From contig NZ_NAST01000004.1 of the NCBI RefSeq assembly GCF_002142215.1, forward strand, positions 86,031-150,030: a stretch of DNA of 64,000 nt, read 5' to 3'. The first letter of the stretch is position 1, and the number at the start of each line of letters is the position of its first letter. Both the position numbers and the translations under genes were made by a program. Below, piece by piece: positions 9,328-19,337 of the stretch. The notes under the pieces are model-generated. The model saw nothing but the letters and a program-made list of their open reading frames with translations, searched no databases and was not told the origin of the DNA. Source of the DNA: Gilliamella sp. N-G2. GTDB lineage: Bacteria; Pseudomonadota; Gammaproteobacteria; Enterobacterales; Orbaceae.

Positions 9328-10011
9328 TTATAATTTAGCTTTAGTGATACCGATGGAATAATGCTTTTCAAGCCACCATAAAATAATATTTGAAATAGAG
9401 GTGAAAAATAGATAAAAAGCGCCAGCTATAAGTGCAAAAAATAGCGGTTGATATGTTGCTTCACCAGCTGTTTTGGTGGCTTTAACAAGGTCAAATAATC
9501 CCAACAATGATACTAATGCTGTTGCTTTTAAAATCACTAACCAATTATTAGCAATGCCAGGTAAAGCAAAACGCATCATTAATGGGAACCTGACATATAT
9601 AAAGGTGTGGCATTTATTCATACCTAATGCTGTTGCAGCGTCAATTAATGTTTTTGGAACAGCTTGAAATGCACCGCGAAACGTCTCAGTAAAATAGGCA
9701 CCATAAATAAAACCTAACGTAATAATGCCTGCCACAAATGGATCAATTTCCAGCATATCTATATCAAAAAAATCGGTAATATTATTTAATAAAAATTGAA
9801 GGCCAAAAAAGATCAACATCATTAAAACCAAATCAGGTACACCGCGAATCAATGATGTATAAGCCTGACAAGCTAGTCGTAATGCCGACCTTTTTGATAA
9901 TTTACCGAGTGCACAAATAACACCAATAATAATGGCAAGAATTAGCGAAAAAATCGCTAATTCAATAGTGATCAAGGCACCTTGTAATATTAGAGAACGA
10001 TAACCTTGCAT
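9328..10011 (-). CDS. hisQ: HisQ-type amino-acid ABC transporter permease
   Basis: The 227-residue membrane protein matches E. coli HisQ: LQGALITIELAI at the N-terminus, LIRGVPDLVLMMLIFFGLQ, IDPFVAGIITLGFIYGAYFTETFRGA and an EAA loop (KTLIDAATALGMNKC). It pairs with HisM to form the channel for Lys/Arg/His/ornithine uptake. It starts four bases after hisJ ends, so coupled translation is likely. Confidence 0.88.
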   Translation of the reverse strand: MQGYRSLILQGALITIELAIFSLILAIIIGVICALGKLSKRSALRLACQAYTSLIRGVPDLVLMMLIFFGLQFLLNNITDFFDIDMLEIDPFVAGIITLGFIYGAYFTETFRGAFQAVPKTLIDAATALGMNKCHTFIYVRFPLMMRFALPGIANNWLVILKATALVSLLGLFDLVKATKTAGEATYQPLFFALIAGAFYLFFTSISNIILWWLEKHYSIGITKAKL

Positions 10012-10014
10012 GAA

Positions 10015-10803
10015 CTATTTTTTATTACTATAAACGTTGAAGTCAAAATATTTGTTATTTATTTTTTGATAAGTACCGTCATTTAAAATTTCCACTAGTG
10101 CTTTATTGAAAGCTTCACGCAGTTCATCATCTTTTTTACGGAATCCTAAACCGACACCAACATCAAAATAGCCTTTATCGCTTAAGATTTCTCCGGCAAA
10201 AGCAAAATCTTTTCCTTGTGGTTGTTTTAAAAATGCGTAACTTCCCGTTACTTCATCTTGTAATGCAGCATCTAAACGACCTGCTACTAAATCTGAGAAT
10301 ACCTGTAATTGATTTTGATATGGCACAATGATAACGCCATTTGGTCGCCATTTGTCATTAACAAAGTGTTCCTGTGAAGTACCTTGTTCTACCCCTACTC
10401 TTTTGCCTTTTAATGACTCAACATTTGGTAATAAATTAGCACCTTGTTTAGTAATTAATCGAGAATTGGTAAGAAAAATTTCATCTGAAAAAGCAATTTG
10501 TTTTTTGCGTTTTTCAGTCATCATTAATGATGATGAAATCATATCTATTTTACGTGACAATAAAGAAGGAATTAATGCATCGAAATCAGTCGATTGAAAT
10601 TCACACTTAATATTAGCTTTTTCACAAAGTGCTTTGGTAATTTCAATATTAAAACCAGTAATTTCACCATTTTTATCTATAAAATCAAATGGAGCATAAG
10701 ATGTATCCGAACCAACTTTGATTGATTCTGGTAATTTAGCATCACTTAGACAAGCACAACTTAGCAATGCTAACCCCGATACCACTTTAAACAAGTTTTT
10801 CAT
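10015..10803 (-). CDS. hisJ: periplasmic lysine/arginine/histidine-binding protein (HisJ/ArgT type)
   Basis: I start this at the ATG at 10803, giving 262 residues with a signal peptide (MKNLFKVVSGLALLSCACLSDA, cleavage probably after DA). A TTG 15 bases upstream is in frame but would spoil the signal peptide. The mature part has the cluster-3 solute-binding signature (GFNIEITKALCEKANIKCEF) and the ligand-contact motifs SSLMMTEKRKKQIAFSDE and LQDEVTGSYAFLKQPQG typical of HisJ/ArgT/ArtJ. I favour HisJ/ArgT because the linked permeases are HisQM-like. Substrate preference is not resolved by sequence. Confidence 0.85.
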   Translation of the reverse strand: MKNLFKVVSGLALLSCACLSDAKLPESIKVGSDTSYAPFDFIDKNGEITGFNIEITKALCEKANIKCEFQSTDFDALIPSLLSRKIDMISSSLMMTEKRKKQIAFSDEIFLTNSRLITKQGANLLPNVESLKGKRVGVEQGTSQEHFVNDKWRPNGVIIVPYQNQLQVFSDLVAGRLDAALQDEVTGSYAFLKQPQGKDFAFAGEILSDKGYFDVGVGLGFRKKDDELREAFNKALVEILNDGTYQKINNKYFDFNVYSNKK

Positions 10804-11092
10804 GTTTTCATCCCACAATAATTTTTGAAGGCATAATATAACGTTTTCTTAAATTAATTTATAATAAAAAAAAATTATCAGACTATCTGATTTACTTATG
10901 CCGTGATTATAATTACAGCAGTTAAATTAATAGATAATATAAAGTTAATTCTATTTTAAATAAGATAGATAGTTAAAACAGTAAACTACTAATTTAAATA
11001 ATTATTATCGTCATACTTATTTGCTTTCGCTAAAGATAACAATATAGTATCCTTACTATTATTATGACAACTCAATTCAAACACTAAACAAC

Positions 11093-13237
11093 GTGCATTC
11101 ATTTATCCTATCCTTACGCAAAGTTTTTTATAGCAGTAATTTACTGTTTAGTATTCGTATGCTGGTTAGTTTGACTGGATCTACATTAGTACCATGGTAC
11201 TTTGATTCAGTACCTTTAGTGATCCCACTCACATTGGGAGTAGTTGCAGCAGGATTGACAGAGATCGATACACGCTTATTAAGTCGTTGTATTAATATAT
11301 TATTAACACTAATTTGTTTTGCAATTGCGACATTTTCGGTCGAATTTCTATTCCATGATCCACTATTGTTTATTATTGGCTTAGTTACCTCAACGTTTCT
11401 ATTTATTATGCTCGGTTCATTGGGGCAACGTTATGGTGTTATTGCCTTTGGCTCCTTGTTAATTGCAGCTTATACCATGCTCGGACATAATTTATTTGCT
11501 GATAATTACACTCTTCCTTGTTTTTTATTGTTAGGTGCACTTTGGTATAACCTTGTTTCACTAATTGAATCAATTGTGCAACCTATCCGCACTACACAAC
11601 AAACTTTAGCCAATTGTTTTATAAAATTAAGTTTTTATCTTGATGCAAAAGCAGCAATGTTCGATCCTGATGAAACAGATGGGTTTAAGCGACAAACTCT
11701 TGAGCTAACGACCTGTAATACTGAGGTTATTAATGTATTCAATGATGCTAAACGTTCATTATTTAATCGACTAAAAGGTTTTCGTGGACAAGGCTATATT
11801 AGAAAGATGCTTAGTTACTATTTTGTCGCTCAAGATATTCATGAACGAGCCAGTTCATCACATGGCGATTATAAAGCGTTAAGCCACCATTTTAAACATA
11901 GTGATCTTTTATTTCGCTTTGCCAGAATCTTAAATTTACAAGCTAAAGCCTGTGCTAAATTGGCTCTGTCAATTAAGTTAAATCAAACTTACCAACATGA
12001 TCCATTATTTGCTCGCTACTTTGCCTATCTTGAAGAAGCAATAGATGAATATCAACAACAAAATAAGGCTAATTTATTACTCATCAAATCATTACAAAAT
12101 TTATATCAAAATCTGCTAGCGATCGATTTATTATTAGCCCATATCGATACAGAACAACATTTATCGAAAATCCAAGATGATAACCAATTAATTGATGAAG
12201 AACTCACCCGTTTTCATGATATTTTTGCCAAAATTAAGCAAAACTTAACCATCAAATCGTCACTCTTTCGACACGCCATTCGTATGAGTATTGTGTTATT
12301 TGTTGGATATATGGTGATTTATTTTTCTAACCTTTCACATGGTTATTGGATTATTTTAACCAGCTTATTTGTTTGCCAACCAAACTATTCAACTACGAAA
12401 TATCGCTTAAAATTGCGTGTTTTTGGTACTATTTTAGGAATAATTGCCGGTATTCCTTTAACTTACTTGTTTCCTAGTATTGAAGCGCAATTAGTATTGA
12501 TCATTATAACTGGATGGTTATTTTTCCTATTCAAAAACTCACAATATGCTTATGCCACTGCCTTTATTACCTTATTAGTATTTTTCAGTTTTAGTTTAAT
12601 CGGTGAAAGCAGTATCTCTGTTGCTATTTCACGCATTATAGCTACCTTAATTGGCTGTTTTATTGCTTGGTTTGCTGTAAGTTTTATCTGGCCTGATTGG
12701 AAGTTTAGAAATTTACCTAAATTACTTGATAGAGTCTGTCACGAAGATAGCCACTATTTAGCAGTAATAGGTAGTCAATATGTCTCAGGTAAAACTAATG
12801 ATCCCAAATACCGTGTCGCACGACGCGCAGCTCATGATAGTAATGCAGATTTATCCTCCTTAATCAGCTTAATGACTAAAGAGCCACATGTTAAACAAGA
12901 TGTGATTGACCAAGGTTTTAGATTATTGACCCTTAATCACACTTTAATCAGTTATCTATCCACTTTGGGAGCGCATCGCGATAAAAGTATTTCACCGCAT
13001 ACTTTGGAAATTTTTGATGATATATCGGTTTATATAATTACTATGCTAAGTGACCAAAAAATCGATTCTGAATATCAACCATTGAAAAAAGTGGTTGCTG
13101 ATTATATTGAATCACTATCAACCAATGATGACCAAAGCAATAATGATCTGCTGGTTATGCAGCAATTAGCCTTAATCTTAGATATATTGCCTGAAATAAT
13201 TTCTCTTATTTGTGAATTGAATAATAAAACTGCTTAA
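11093..13237 (+). CDS. yccS: YccS-type FUSC-family inner-membrane protein
   Basis: The 714-residue protein is close to E. coli YccS (717). It has two blocks of membrane segments: residues about 15-155 and about 395-530. A long soluble helical region lies between them, containing YYFVAQDIHERASSSH, the best-known YccS segment, and another soluble region ends the protein. The second membrane block has SHGYWIILTSLFVCQPNY, the fusaric-acid-resistance/aluminium-activated-malate-transporter-like signature. Function is unknown; an efflux role is inferred from the FUSC superfamily. The start is GTG at 11093, consistent with the E. coli N-terminus, without a strong ribosome site. Confidence 0.9.
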   Translation: MHSFILSLRKVFYSSNLLFSIRMLVSLTGSTLVPWYFDSVPLVIPLTLGVVAAGLTEIDTRLLSRCINILLTLICFAIATFSVEFLFHDPLLFIIGLVTSTFLFIMLGSLGQRYGVIAFGSLLIAAYTMLGHNLFADNYTLPCFLLLGALWYNLVSLIESIVQPIRTTQQTLANCFIKLSFYLDAKAAMFDPDETDGFKRQTLELTTCNTEVINVFNDAKRSLFNRLKGFRGQGYIRKMLSYYFVAQDIHERASSSHGDYKALSHHFKHSDLLFRFARILNLQAKACAKLALSIKLNQTYQHDPLFARYFAYLEEAIDEYQQQNKANLLLIKSLQNLYQNLLAIDLLLAHIDTEQHLSKIQDDNQLIDEELTRFHDIFAKIKQNLTIKSSLFRHAIRMSIVLFVGYMVIYFSNLSHGYWIILTSLFVCQPNYSTTKYRLKLRVFGTILGIIAGIPLTYLFPSIEAQLVLIIITGWLFFLFKNSQYAYATAFITLLVFFSFSLIGESSISVAISRIIATLIGCFIAWFAVSFIWPDWKFRNLPKLLDRVCHEDSHYLAVIGSQYVSGKTNDPKYRVARRAAHDSNADLSSLISLMTKEPHVKQDVIDQGFRLLTLNHTLISYLSTLGAHRDKSISPHTLEIFDDISVYIITMLSDQKIDSEYQPLKKVVADYIESLSTNDDQSNNDLLVMQQLALILDILPEIISLICELNNKTA

Positions 13238-13492
13238 TATGATTGTTTTAAACGGTTATTATCTTTTGTAATGAAATAAACAACCTTATATTAAGGTAAT
13301 TTTCCATTATAACTATTAAATCAGATAACTTGTGAAAATATTAAGGAGTCTATACCATCATAATATTATTTGTGAATGATTTTAGATAATTACCTTCTAT
13401 GTTATTAATTAAAAACTCAATAACAGTATTATTTGCTAAGCTATTTTGTTTGGTTGTAATCATTTTATTAGTTGGCGTTAGTTGATTTTTGT

Positions 13493-15607
13493 CTATTCCT
13501 CATTCTCTGTTATTACAATTGGCAATTGATAGTGGGTTTCATTCATGAAATGACAAAGATAAGCCGTTTGTAGAATATGCTTAATTTTGATTGGTTGGTT
13601 TTGCGTTAGTTTGTTTAAAGTGTGGCTTAAAGTATTTAAACCAAGAGTGTCACATTGGTATTGTAATTGGGTTATTTTTTGTTTATCAGCGCTAGATAAG
13701 ATCAATCGTCCCGAGCTGGTAATTGCTTCAAGTAATGTCATCGTCGGTTTTAAGATAAATGTCGCTATAGGATCTTGTTGGTAAGTAATTTGCGCTATCT
13801 GTCTCTTTAAACTTGACTCTGTAGATGTGTCAAAGGCTTTATAAGCTTTTTCTTTTGAATATAACTCTTCATAATCAAAATCCAAATTGCTAATATTAAT
13901 TTGGTTGGTTTTTGACTCTTTATAAATCAGAGCAAAAGGTTCTAGATCTAAATTACTGTCATTTTTAATACATTTTACCAACACTGTTAACGGTTGATGA
14001 GCAGTTTTCAGAATAAAATTTAACATATCAAGGCGTTGAGTATGAATCCCATCCCAAAAAAGGCGTAAGAACAGTTGATTATTTTGATTATCTTTTATAC
14101 ACCAAGTTAAACTCTGTTTAATTTCATCTAATACAGGTTTGTGTGAATTGGTAATATGAATAGCAATTACCTGCTCAAACAAGTTATCACTGGTATCACT
14201 ATTCTGTAAATAACTACTCAGTTCTTTCCAGTTTCGAAAACCGCTAGATGCTCGAAAATCTTCATAATCCCGCTCATTCCACCCTGTCGATTTTAGCTCC
14301 ACACTCGGCCCATTGTTGGATAAATTATTGTTTTCGGCAATGAGAAGATTATGAAGAGAGAAACGTCTTTTCATCAACATATTTGGCATTGATTGCCATA
14401 ATGAAATAGTGTGCCATATGGAATATCTATTAAAGTTATTATCAGCCTTATTGGATCTGGCTAGCGTTGTTTGATAATACTGCTTGTACTGAGGTTGCCA
14501 AAAGTAGAAAGTGGCACCTTGCGCACCCGTTTTACTTTGCCACCAATAAGCACCTAATGGCAATAAATCTAACACTTTTTGTTCGGCTTGATATTGACGT
14601 TTTTGATTTCCTCTTAAATTGGTAAGTTGTTGACCTTCGCTATTTAATAGTTTTTGCAAATGAACTGTTATGCGAGCTAAAAGCAAGATAATATCTCGTT
14701 CCTCAATAGCAAAATGTCGCTTAGCTTGCATTTCAACTAATTGACACAGTTGCCTAAGCATAGCTGCCAACTTTGCTAAACCTTGTGCTCTAGCTGACAT
14801 ATTAAGCAATTGTAATTGATTGGCTTGGCTAGCACTTACATGCGATAACCCATGAGTTATTAAAGTGTTGATTTGACTTTGTATCTGTCTTATCAAGTTA
14901 CTTTCATCATCAGTAAGTTGATCTTGTTTATTCTTTTGTTGATGTTGTGAAATAATCTGTTCAGGCCATAACCAATTTTTTTGATTTTGTTGGAATAGAT
15001 AAGCTACAACCGCTAAGTGTACGGCTTGTTTTTGTTTATCCGGCAGTTCTGAGATGATACCAGCAAAACCAGTGCCAGCCGTGTAGATAATAGGTGTAGC
15101 ACTTTGTGGAACGAGAATACGAAGTTGAACATCCTGCGTTTGCACAGTTACAACATCGTTTTGTAACCAATCAAACAATAATTGATAAGCTAGTCGTATA
15201 TTGGCTTTGCCCACTATTTTAAATAACTGGCTACTATCAATTGCTAATAGTTCAGCTAACGGATCGCAATGTTGTCTAGAGGATTCAAATGATTGATTGA
15301 GTGTGTCACTAATCGATTTAACTTCAACATTCTCAATAATTGCATTTTCATGCAGCCAAAAAACAGCAGCAATTATGTGTTTACAATGATCACTGGCAGG
15401 ACAACTACAATTTGCCGCTTGAATGCCTTGAGGTGTCAGTTTTACTTTCTGATTATCTACATCAAAAAGTAAATATGACTGATTATGTTCAATTAATTTT
15501 ACTTTATTAGCTTGAATATCTTTAATTGCACGGCGAACTACGCCAACATTAGCATAAACAGCTAAAGCATCTTGGTCATAATTTAAATAGATTTGAGACC
15601 AACTCAT
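13493..15607 (-). CDS. yehQ: SWIM zinc-finger protein (YehQ-like)
   Basis: The product is 704 residues from the ATG at 15607, whose bases overlap the stop of the VWA gene (ATGA), a strong sign of coupled translation. Near residues 66-84 it has CSCPASDHCKH, a CxC-x5-CxH SWIM finger of the kind used for nucleic-acid or protein binding. The remaining 600 residues are mostly helical and unassigned. E. coli yehQ (681 residues) occupies the same last position of the yeh cluster and also has a SWIM finger. Function in E. coli is unknown. It is the last gene of the operon. Confidence 0.8.
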   Translation of the reverse strand: MSWSQIYLNYDQDALAVYANVGVVRRAIKDIQANKVKLIEHNQSYLLFDVDNQKVKLTPQGIQAANCSCPASDHCKHIIAAVFWLHENAIIENVEVKSISDTLNQSFESSRQHCDPLAELLAIDSSQLFKIVGKANIRLAYQLLFDWLQNDVVTVQTQDVQLRILVPQSATPIIYTAGTGFAGIISELPDKQKQAVHLAVVAYLFQQNQKNWLWPEQIISQHQQKNKQDQLTDDESNLIRQIQSQINTLITHGLSHVSASQANQLQLLNMSARAQGLAKLAAMLRQLCQLVEMQAKRHFAIEERDIILLLARITVHLQKLLNSEGQQLTNLRGNQKRQYQAEQKVLDLLPLGAYWWQSKTGAQGATFYFWQPQYKQYYQTTLARSNKADNNFNRYSIWHTISLWQSMPNMLMKRRFSLHNLLIAENNNLSNNGPSVELKSTGWNERDYEDFRASSGFRNWKELSSYLQNSDTSDNLFEQVIAIHITNSHKPVLDEIKQSLTWCIKDNQNNQLFLRLFWDGIHTQRLDMLNFILKTAHQPLTVLVKCIKNDSNLDLEPFALIYKESKTNQINISNLDFDYEELYSKEKAYKAFDTSTESSLKRQIAQITYQQDPIATFILKPTMTLLEAITSSGRLILSSADKQKITQLQYQCDTLGLNTLSHTLNKLTQNQPIKIKHILQTAYLCHFMNETHYQLPIVITENEE

Positions 15608-16758
15608 TGCATCACCTCTGCTAACCAATTGGCAAAATGTTCCGGTGTTAAAGCAGCAATTTGCATGCCCCGATTAGCGAGTTCTTGAGATGTTTGTAGA
15701 TCATAAACAGGGGTTGCAGAGTAATCTAAGGCCGCTAAACCGAGCATTTTAACCCTATTAGCATTAAGGCGTGCAACGGTATTATAGAGATTGGTTAAAT
15801 TCACACCTTCATAAAAATCACTTACCACAACCATGATGGTACGAGTTGGATTGATTATTCTTTGTTCTGCATAATTTAGTGCATAGCCAATATTTGTACC
15901 ACCACCGAGTTGTACTGTCATGAGTATTTCAACTGGATCACTTACTAAATGGCTTAAATCCACCACTTGAGTATCAAAAACAAATAAATGTAACTTAACT
16001 GCAGGCAATTGAGTTATGATACTGGCACACACAGCCGAGTAAATAATAGAGCTATCCATTGAACCACTTTGGTCAACACATAAAATGATATCCCAAGGAA
16101 GTTGACGTTTAGCGCGAGAGTTAAATATGGCTTTCTCAATAACGATTCGTTGTTGGTCATGGTCAAAATGTTTTAAATTAGCTTTAATGGTTGTTCGCCA
16201 ATCAAAATTTTGGCTGTTTTTAAGTAATGACCGTCTAAAGCGATTTTTTTTACCTGTCATGGTATTAATAAAACTGGTTTGAATTTTTTGCAGAATTTCA
16301 TCCACCACCTTTTTAATAAGCGCTTTTACCTCATCTTGAACACTGTTACTGAGTTTACCTCGTAATCTCATTAAAAGCCGTACAGAATTAAAATTGGGTT
16401 GTAATTCTTTCACTGCATTAGGATCATTTAAAATACCTTGGAGATTATAACGTTCAAGCGCTTGGTTCTGCATTCGTTCAAAAGTACTTTTAGGAAACAG
16501 TTTTCGTGATTGTCGTAGCCAATTTACCGTATTATAAACTGATCCATCTTTTCCACCTGAACGGTTTTTGCCTTCAGTTAACAAACCACGAGCAAGATAT
16601 TCATGTTGATAAAGGTAATCTAAAGCTTGATCAATTTGCTGCTCATATGAATCTAACTTATTATTTAGATTGTCATCGGCGTATTGACCTAATATCAAAC
16701 GCCAACGCTTAACTTGTTGGTCTGTGTTACTATTTTTGGTTTGTTTATTGTTAATCAT
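15604..16758 (-). CDS. yehP: von Willebrand factor A-domain protein (YehP-like)
   Basis: I choose the ATG at 16758 (384 residues; E. coli YehP has 378); a TTG start at 16782 would overlap the preceding gene. The C-terminal third is a VWA domain with a complete MIDAS metal site: DQSGSMDSS (DxSxS, around residue 230), GGGTN for the Thr, and VVSDFYEG for the Asp. The N-terminal part is helical with a VNWLRQSRKLFP segment. MoxR ATPases commonly work with VWA proteins as metal-dependent substrate adaptors or chaperones, and a MoxR gene lies two genes upstream in the same operon. Confidence 0.85.
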   Translation of the reverse strand: MINNKQTKNSNTDQQVKRWRLILGQYADDNLNNKLDSYEQQIDQALDYLYQHEYLARGLLTEGKNRSGGKDGSVYNTVNWLRQSRKLFPKSTFERMQNQALERYNLQGILNDPNAVKELQPNFNSVRLLMRLRGKLSNSVQDEVKALIKKVVDEILQKIQTSFINTMTGKKNRFRRSLLKNSQNFDWRTTIKANLKHFDHDQQRIVIEKAIFNSRAKRQLPWDIILCVDQSGSMDSSIIYSAVCASIITQLPAVKLHLFVFDTQVVDLSHLVSDPVEILMTVQLGGGTNIGYALNYAEQRIINPTRTIMVVVSDFYEGVNLTNLYNTVARLNANRVKMLGLAALDYSATPVYDLQTSQELANRGMQIAALTPEHFANWLAEVMQ

Positions 16759-16766
16759 ACCAATGC

Positions 16767-19328
16767 CTAATATTTGAACCAATCACTAAGATGTTGCTGT
16801 TTTATATGTTTCATAATTAACAATTCCAGCGAAAGTGCTTTTTGTAGCTGATTTTCACTAAACTGATGCTGTTGAAAGTGCAAATCAGCATCAACAATAT
16901 GATACTTTTGGGCAATTTTTTCGCCTAGCGAAGCAATTTGTTTAGGATTTAATTGAGCAAAAACATAACGTAAATCTGGTAGTATTTCGATAAATTGCTC
17001 AGGAGACCATTCAAGTAGCAATTGATCTAAACTATCCAATAAAATCGATGAATGTATAACTAATTCAGGTGTACATTGCATGATGCCAATAAAATAGCTA
17101 ATCGCTTGTTCATTTTGAGTACCTAAACTAAAGTTGATTTTAATATTATCTTCCAATTGTTGTTGGCTTAAATAGGCGTCTAAATAACTCATACTATCAA
17201 TAGTGCCACGGATCAATGGTGCCTGCGTTAACTCAGGTTGCAAGCGTGATAAATTATGGTAAAAGTCCTGTTTAAGTTGGTGTGCATCAAGTTCATCAGG
17301 CAAAGAATTTAATAAATCTCTAAATGAAAGTAATATTTTTAAATTTTGCTGTTGCTGTTCATTTTCATGTTGTTTTAATTTAGTTAGCAAGAAAAAGCTC
17401 TGCTTAATGATTTTAGTTAATAAGGTATGCAAAGTCGATGTGACTTTAAGTTGTAAAAAAGTTTGACCTTGCCACAAATAAAGCATACGATGACCACAAT
17501 GAATGAGTGAATCCAATTCACCATCTGTTTCAATAAAATTAGCAAAGTTATCAACTAAATCGTTAAAATAATCATCCAATCCCATTAATGCAGCTTGTAT
17601 TAATTGCTCAACAGCAAATAAACTTACTGAATCGTTACTATTTTGTATAAATTGCTTGGCTTCCAATTGCAATTTACTTATAGCAAGTTGTTGCAACTTC
17701 ATTCCCTGCTGTGATAATTCAATCAATCTCGCCTCAACCATTGGTGTCCAAGCATAACGCCAATCTTCAAACATCACATTCAAACGTTGGCCATGAATAT
17801 AATCAGGGCCATCAATTCGATTAGCAAAACCGACATTTAAAAAGGTCATTAAGTGTAAAAAACGGCTTCGTTGTCGATGTTCTGGTTTGCGATAAATATC
17901 AATATGAGTAAGTTTTGGATTAGTATCATCCAATTTAAAACGATATTGTTTTAAGGTTAAATAAACCTCATTAACTAATGGAGGCTGTGATATTCCAGTT
18001 GGCACTTCACCTAGCTGATTACCAGATAAGTAGCTTCGTACTAGTATCCAAAAATCACTACGCGTGGTATCCATGCTCTCTTTAATAAAGCAAGATTGAA
18101 TAGCATCAAGTAAATCATATCTCCCTGATCCAATATGCCCACGTAAATCAGCCAGTAGCGTTGCTTGTTCAATGGCTGTTTTTAAAGCAACAAATCCTGT
18201 TGAATTATCATATTTTGATTGTTGTCGTAATTTATCGACAATTTCCCACAATAAAGTTAAGGTTTGCCATTGACGATATACTTGCCAAGACTGATTTTTA
18301 TTAGTTGCTTTGTCATAATCCAACATAGTTTGCCAAACTGTTTGATAATAAGCTGGTGATGGCATACCTGATGCATAACCATTTAATGTATCAAGACGAT
18401 CGAAGCTATAACGCATTAACCATGTTTGATCTTCCACTCTATTTTTTTGTTGACGGTTGAATTGAACAACATCTGATCTTTTAGGTAACATAAGCTGATT
18501 TTGCCACAGCCCTTCTAGTAACGCTAAAGTATGAAATCCGCCCGTCACAACAACAATTTTGGCTTGTGGTTTGGATTTTTTTAGTTGACCAATAGCCGTT
18601 AACATATACTGTTCACGCTGGACTGATCCTTCGGCAATTAGTGATTCCTTAGTATAGTCAAGCCTTGACATGGCACACCATATAAACGTATCTACAAAAA
18701 ACGTTTTCCAATTAGCAATATCATCATAATCTTTTAATTCAAACAGATGTTCCCAGACTTCATCGTGATCTCGGCAGTGCAATTTTTGCATTAAACGTTG
18801 TATATATTGACTATGTTTTAGATAAGTTTCAGAAAGTAGAGAATAATTGCGTTCTGAATCTGACTCAATACTCTGCTCCGTTTGTAAACTCCAAGGTAAA
18901 TCAATAAATTGTATATTGGCCTGTCGCTTTTTTGCCATCTGTATTGCTAACCACTCAGGTGAGTAATCACAAAATGGATAAAATGCTGAATAGATATTTG
19001 ATTTAGGGTTTAAATTGTCGATATTATCTTCTGTTGTGTATGGTAACTCTGTTGGTTGGGTTAGCTTTTTTTCGGTTTGGCATAGTACAGCAATTGGTGG
19101 TTTTGTATCGCTATCTAACAATTGTTGCAAAATAGTATCAAAACTAGACGGAGCTTCAATCAATATATGTGTTGGCTCAACTTCCTCTATCAACTGTTTT
19201 AACGCATAACTGCATGCTGGACTATGATGACGCACTGGTGCAAAATAGATCTGTTCACGCTGTAACGCTTGCAAACGTTCTACCGCTTTTGATAATCGTT
19301 CCGGTAACAATGAATGGCTGATTGTCAT
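16767..19328 (-). CDS. yehM: DUF5682 protein (YehM-like)
   Basis: This 853-residue protein opens with the DUF5682 hallmark YFAPVRHHSPACSYALKQLI (about residues 28-47), followed by a Rossmann-like ILIEAPSSFD strand-loop. A second conserved point is VVTGGFHTLALL near residue 265. The C-terminal half is helical with many Gln and Leu. The RHHSP and GGFHT histidines resemble the TraB/erythromycin-esterase-like EreA/ChaN fold, so a hydrolase or metal-site role is possible but unproven. It lies between the MoxR ATPase and the VWA gene, as yehM does in E. coli (759 residues). Confidence 0.78.
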   Translation of the reverse strand: MTISHSLLPERLSKAVERLQALQREQIYFAPVRHHSPACSYALKQLIEEVEPTHILIEAPSSFDTILQQLLDSDTKPPIAVLCQTEKKLTQPTELPYTTEDNIDNLNPKSNIYSAFYPFCDYSPEWLAIQMAKKRQANIQFIDLPWSLQTEQSIESDSERNYSLLSETYLKHSQYIQRLMQKLHCRDHDEVWEHLFELKDYDDIANWKTFFVDTFIWCAMSRLDYTKESLIAEGSVQREQYMLTAIGQLKKSKPQAKIVVVTGGFHTLALLEGLWQNQLMLPKRSDVVQFNRQQKNRVEDQTWLMRYSFDRLDTLNGYASGMPSPAYYQTVWQTMLDYDKATNKNQSWQVYRQWQTLTLLWEIVDKLRQQSKYDNSTGFVALKTAIEQATLLADLRGHIGSGRYDLLDAIQSCFIKESMDTTRSDFWILVRSYLSGNQLGEVPTGISQPPLVNEVYLTLKQYRFKLDDTNPKLTHIDIYRKPEHRQRSRFLHLMTFLNVGFANRIDGPDYIHGQRLNVMFEDWRYAWTPMVEARLIELSQQGMKLQQLAISKLQLEAKQFIQNSNDSVSLFAVEQLIQAALMGLDDYFNDLVDNFANFIETDGELDSLIHCGHRMLYLWQGQTFLQLKVTSTLHTLLTKIIKQSFFLLTKLKQHENEQQQQNLKILLSFRDLLNSLPDELDAHQLKQDFYHNLSRLQPELTQAPLIRGTIDSMSYLDAYLSQQQLEDNIKINFSLGTQNEQAISYFIGIMQCTPELVIHSSILLDSLDQLLLEWSPEQFIEILPDLRYVFAQLNPKQIASLGEKIAQKYHIVDADLHFQQHQFSENQLQKALSLELLIMKHIKQQHLSDWFKY

Positions 19329-19337
19329 AGTTACTTT

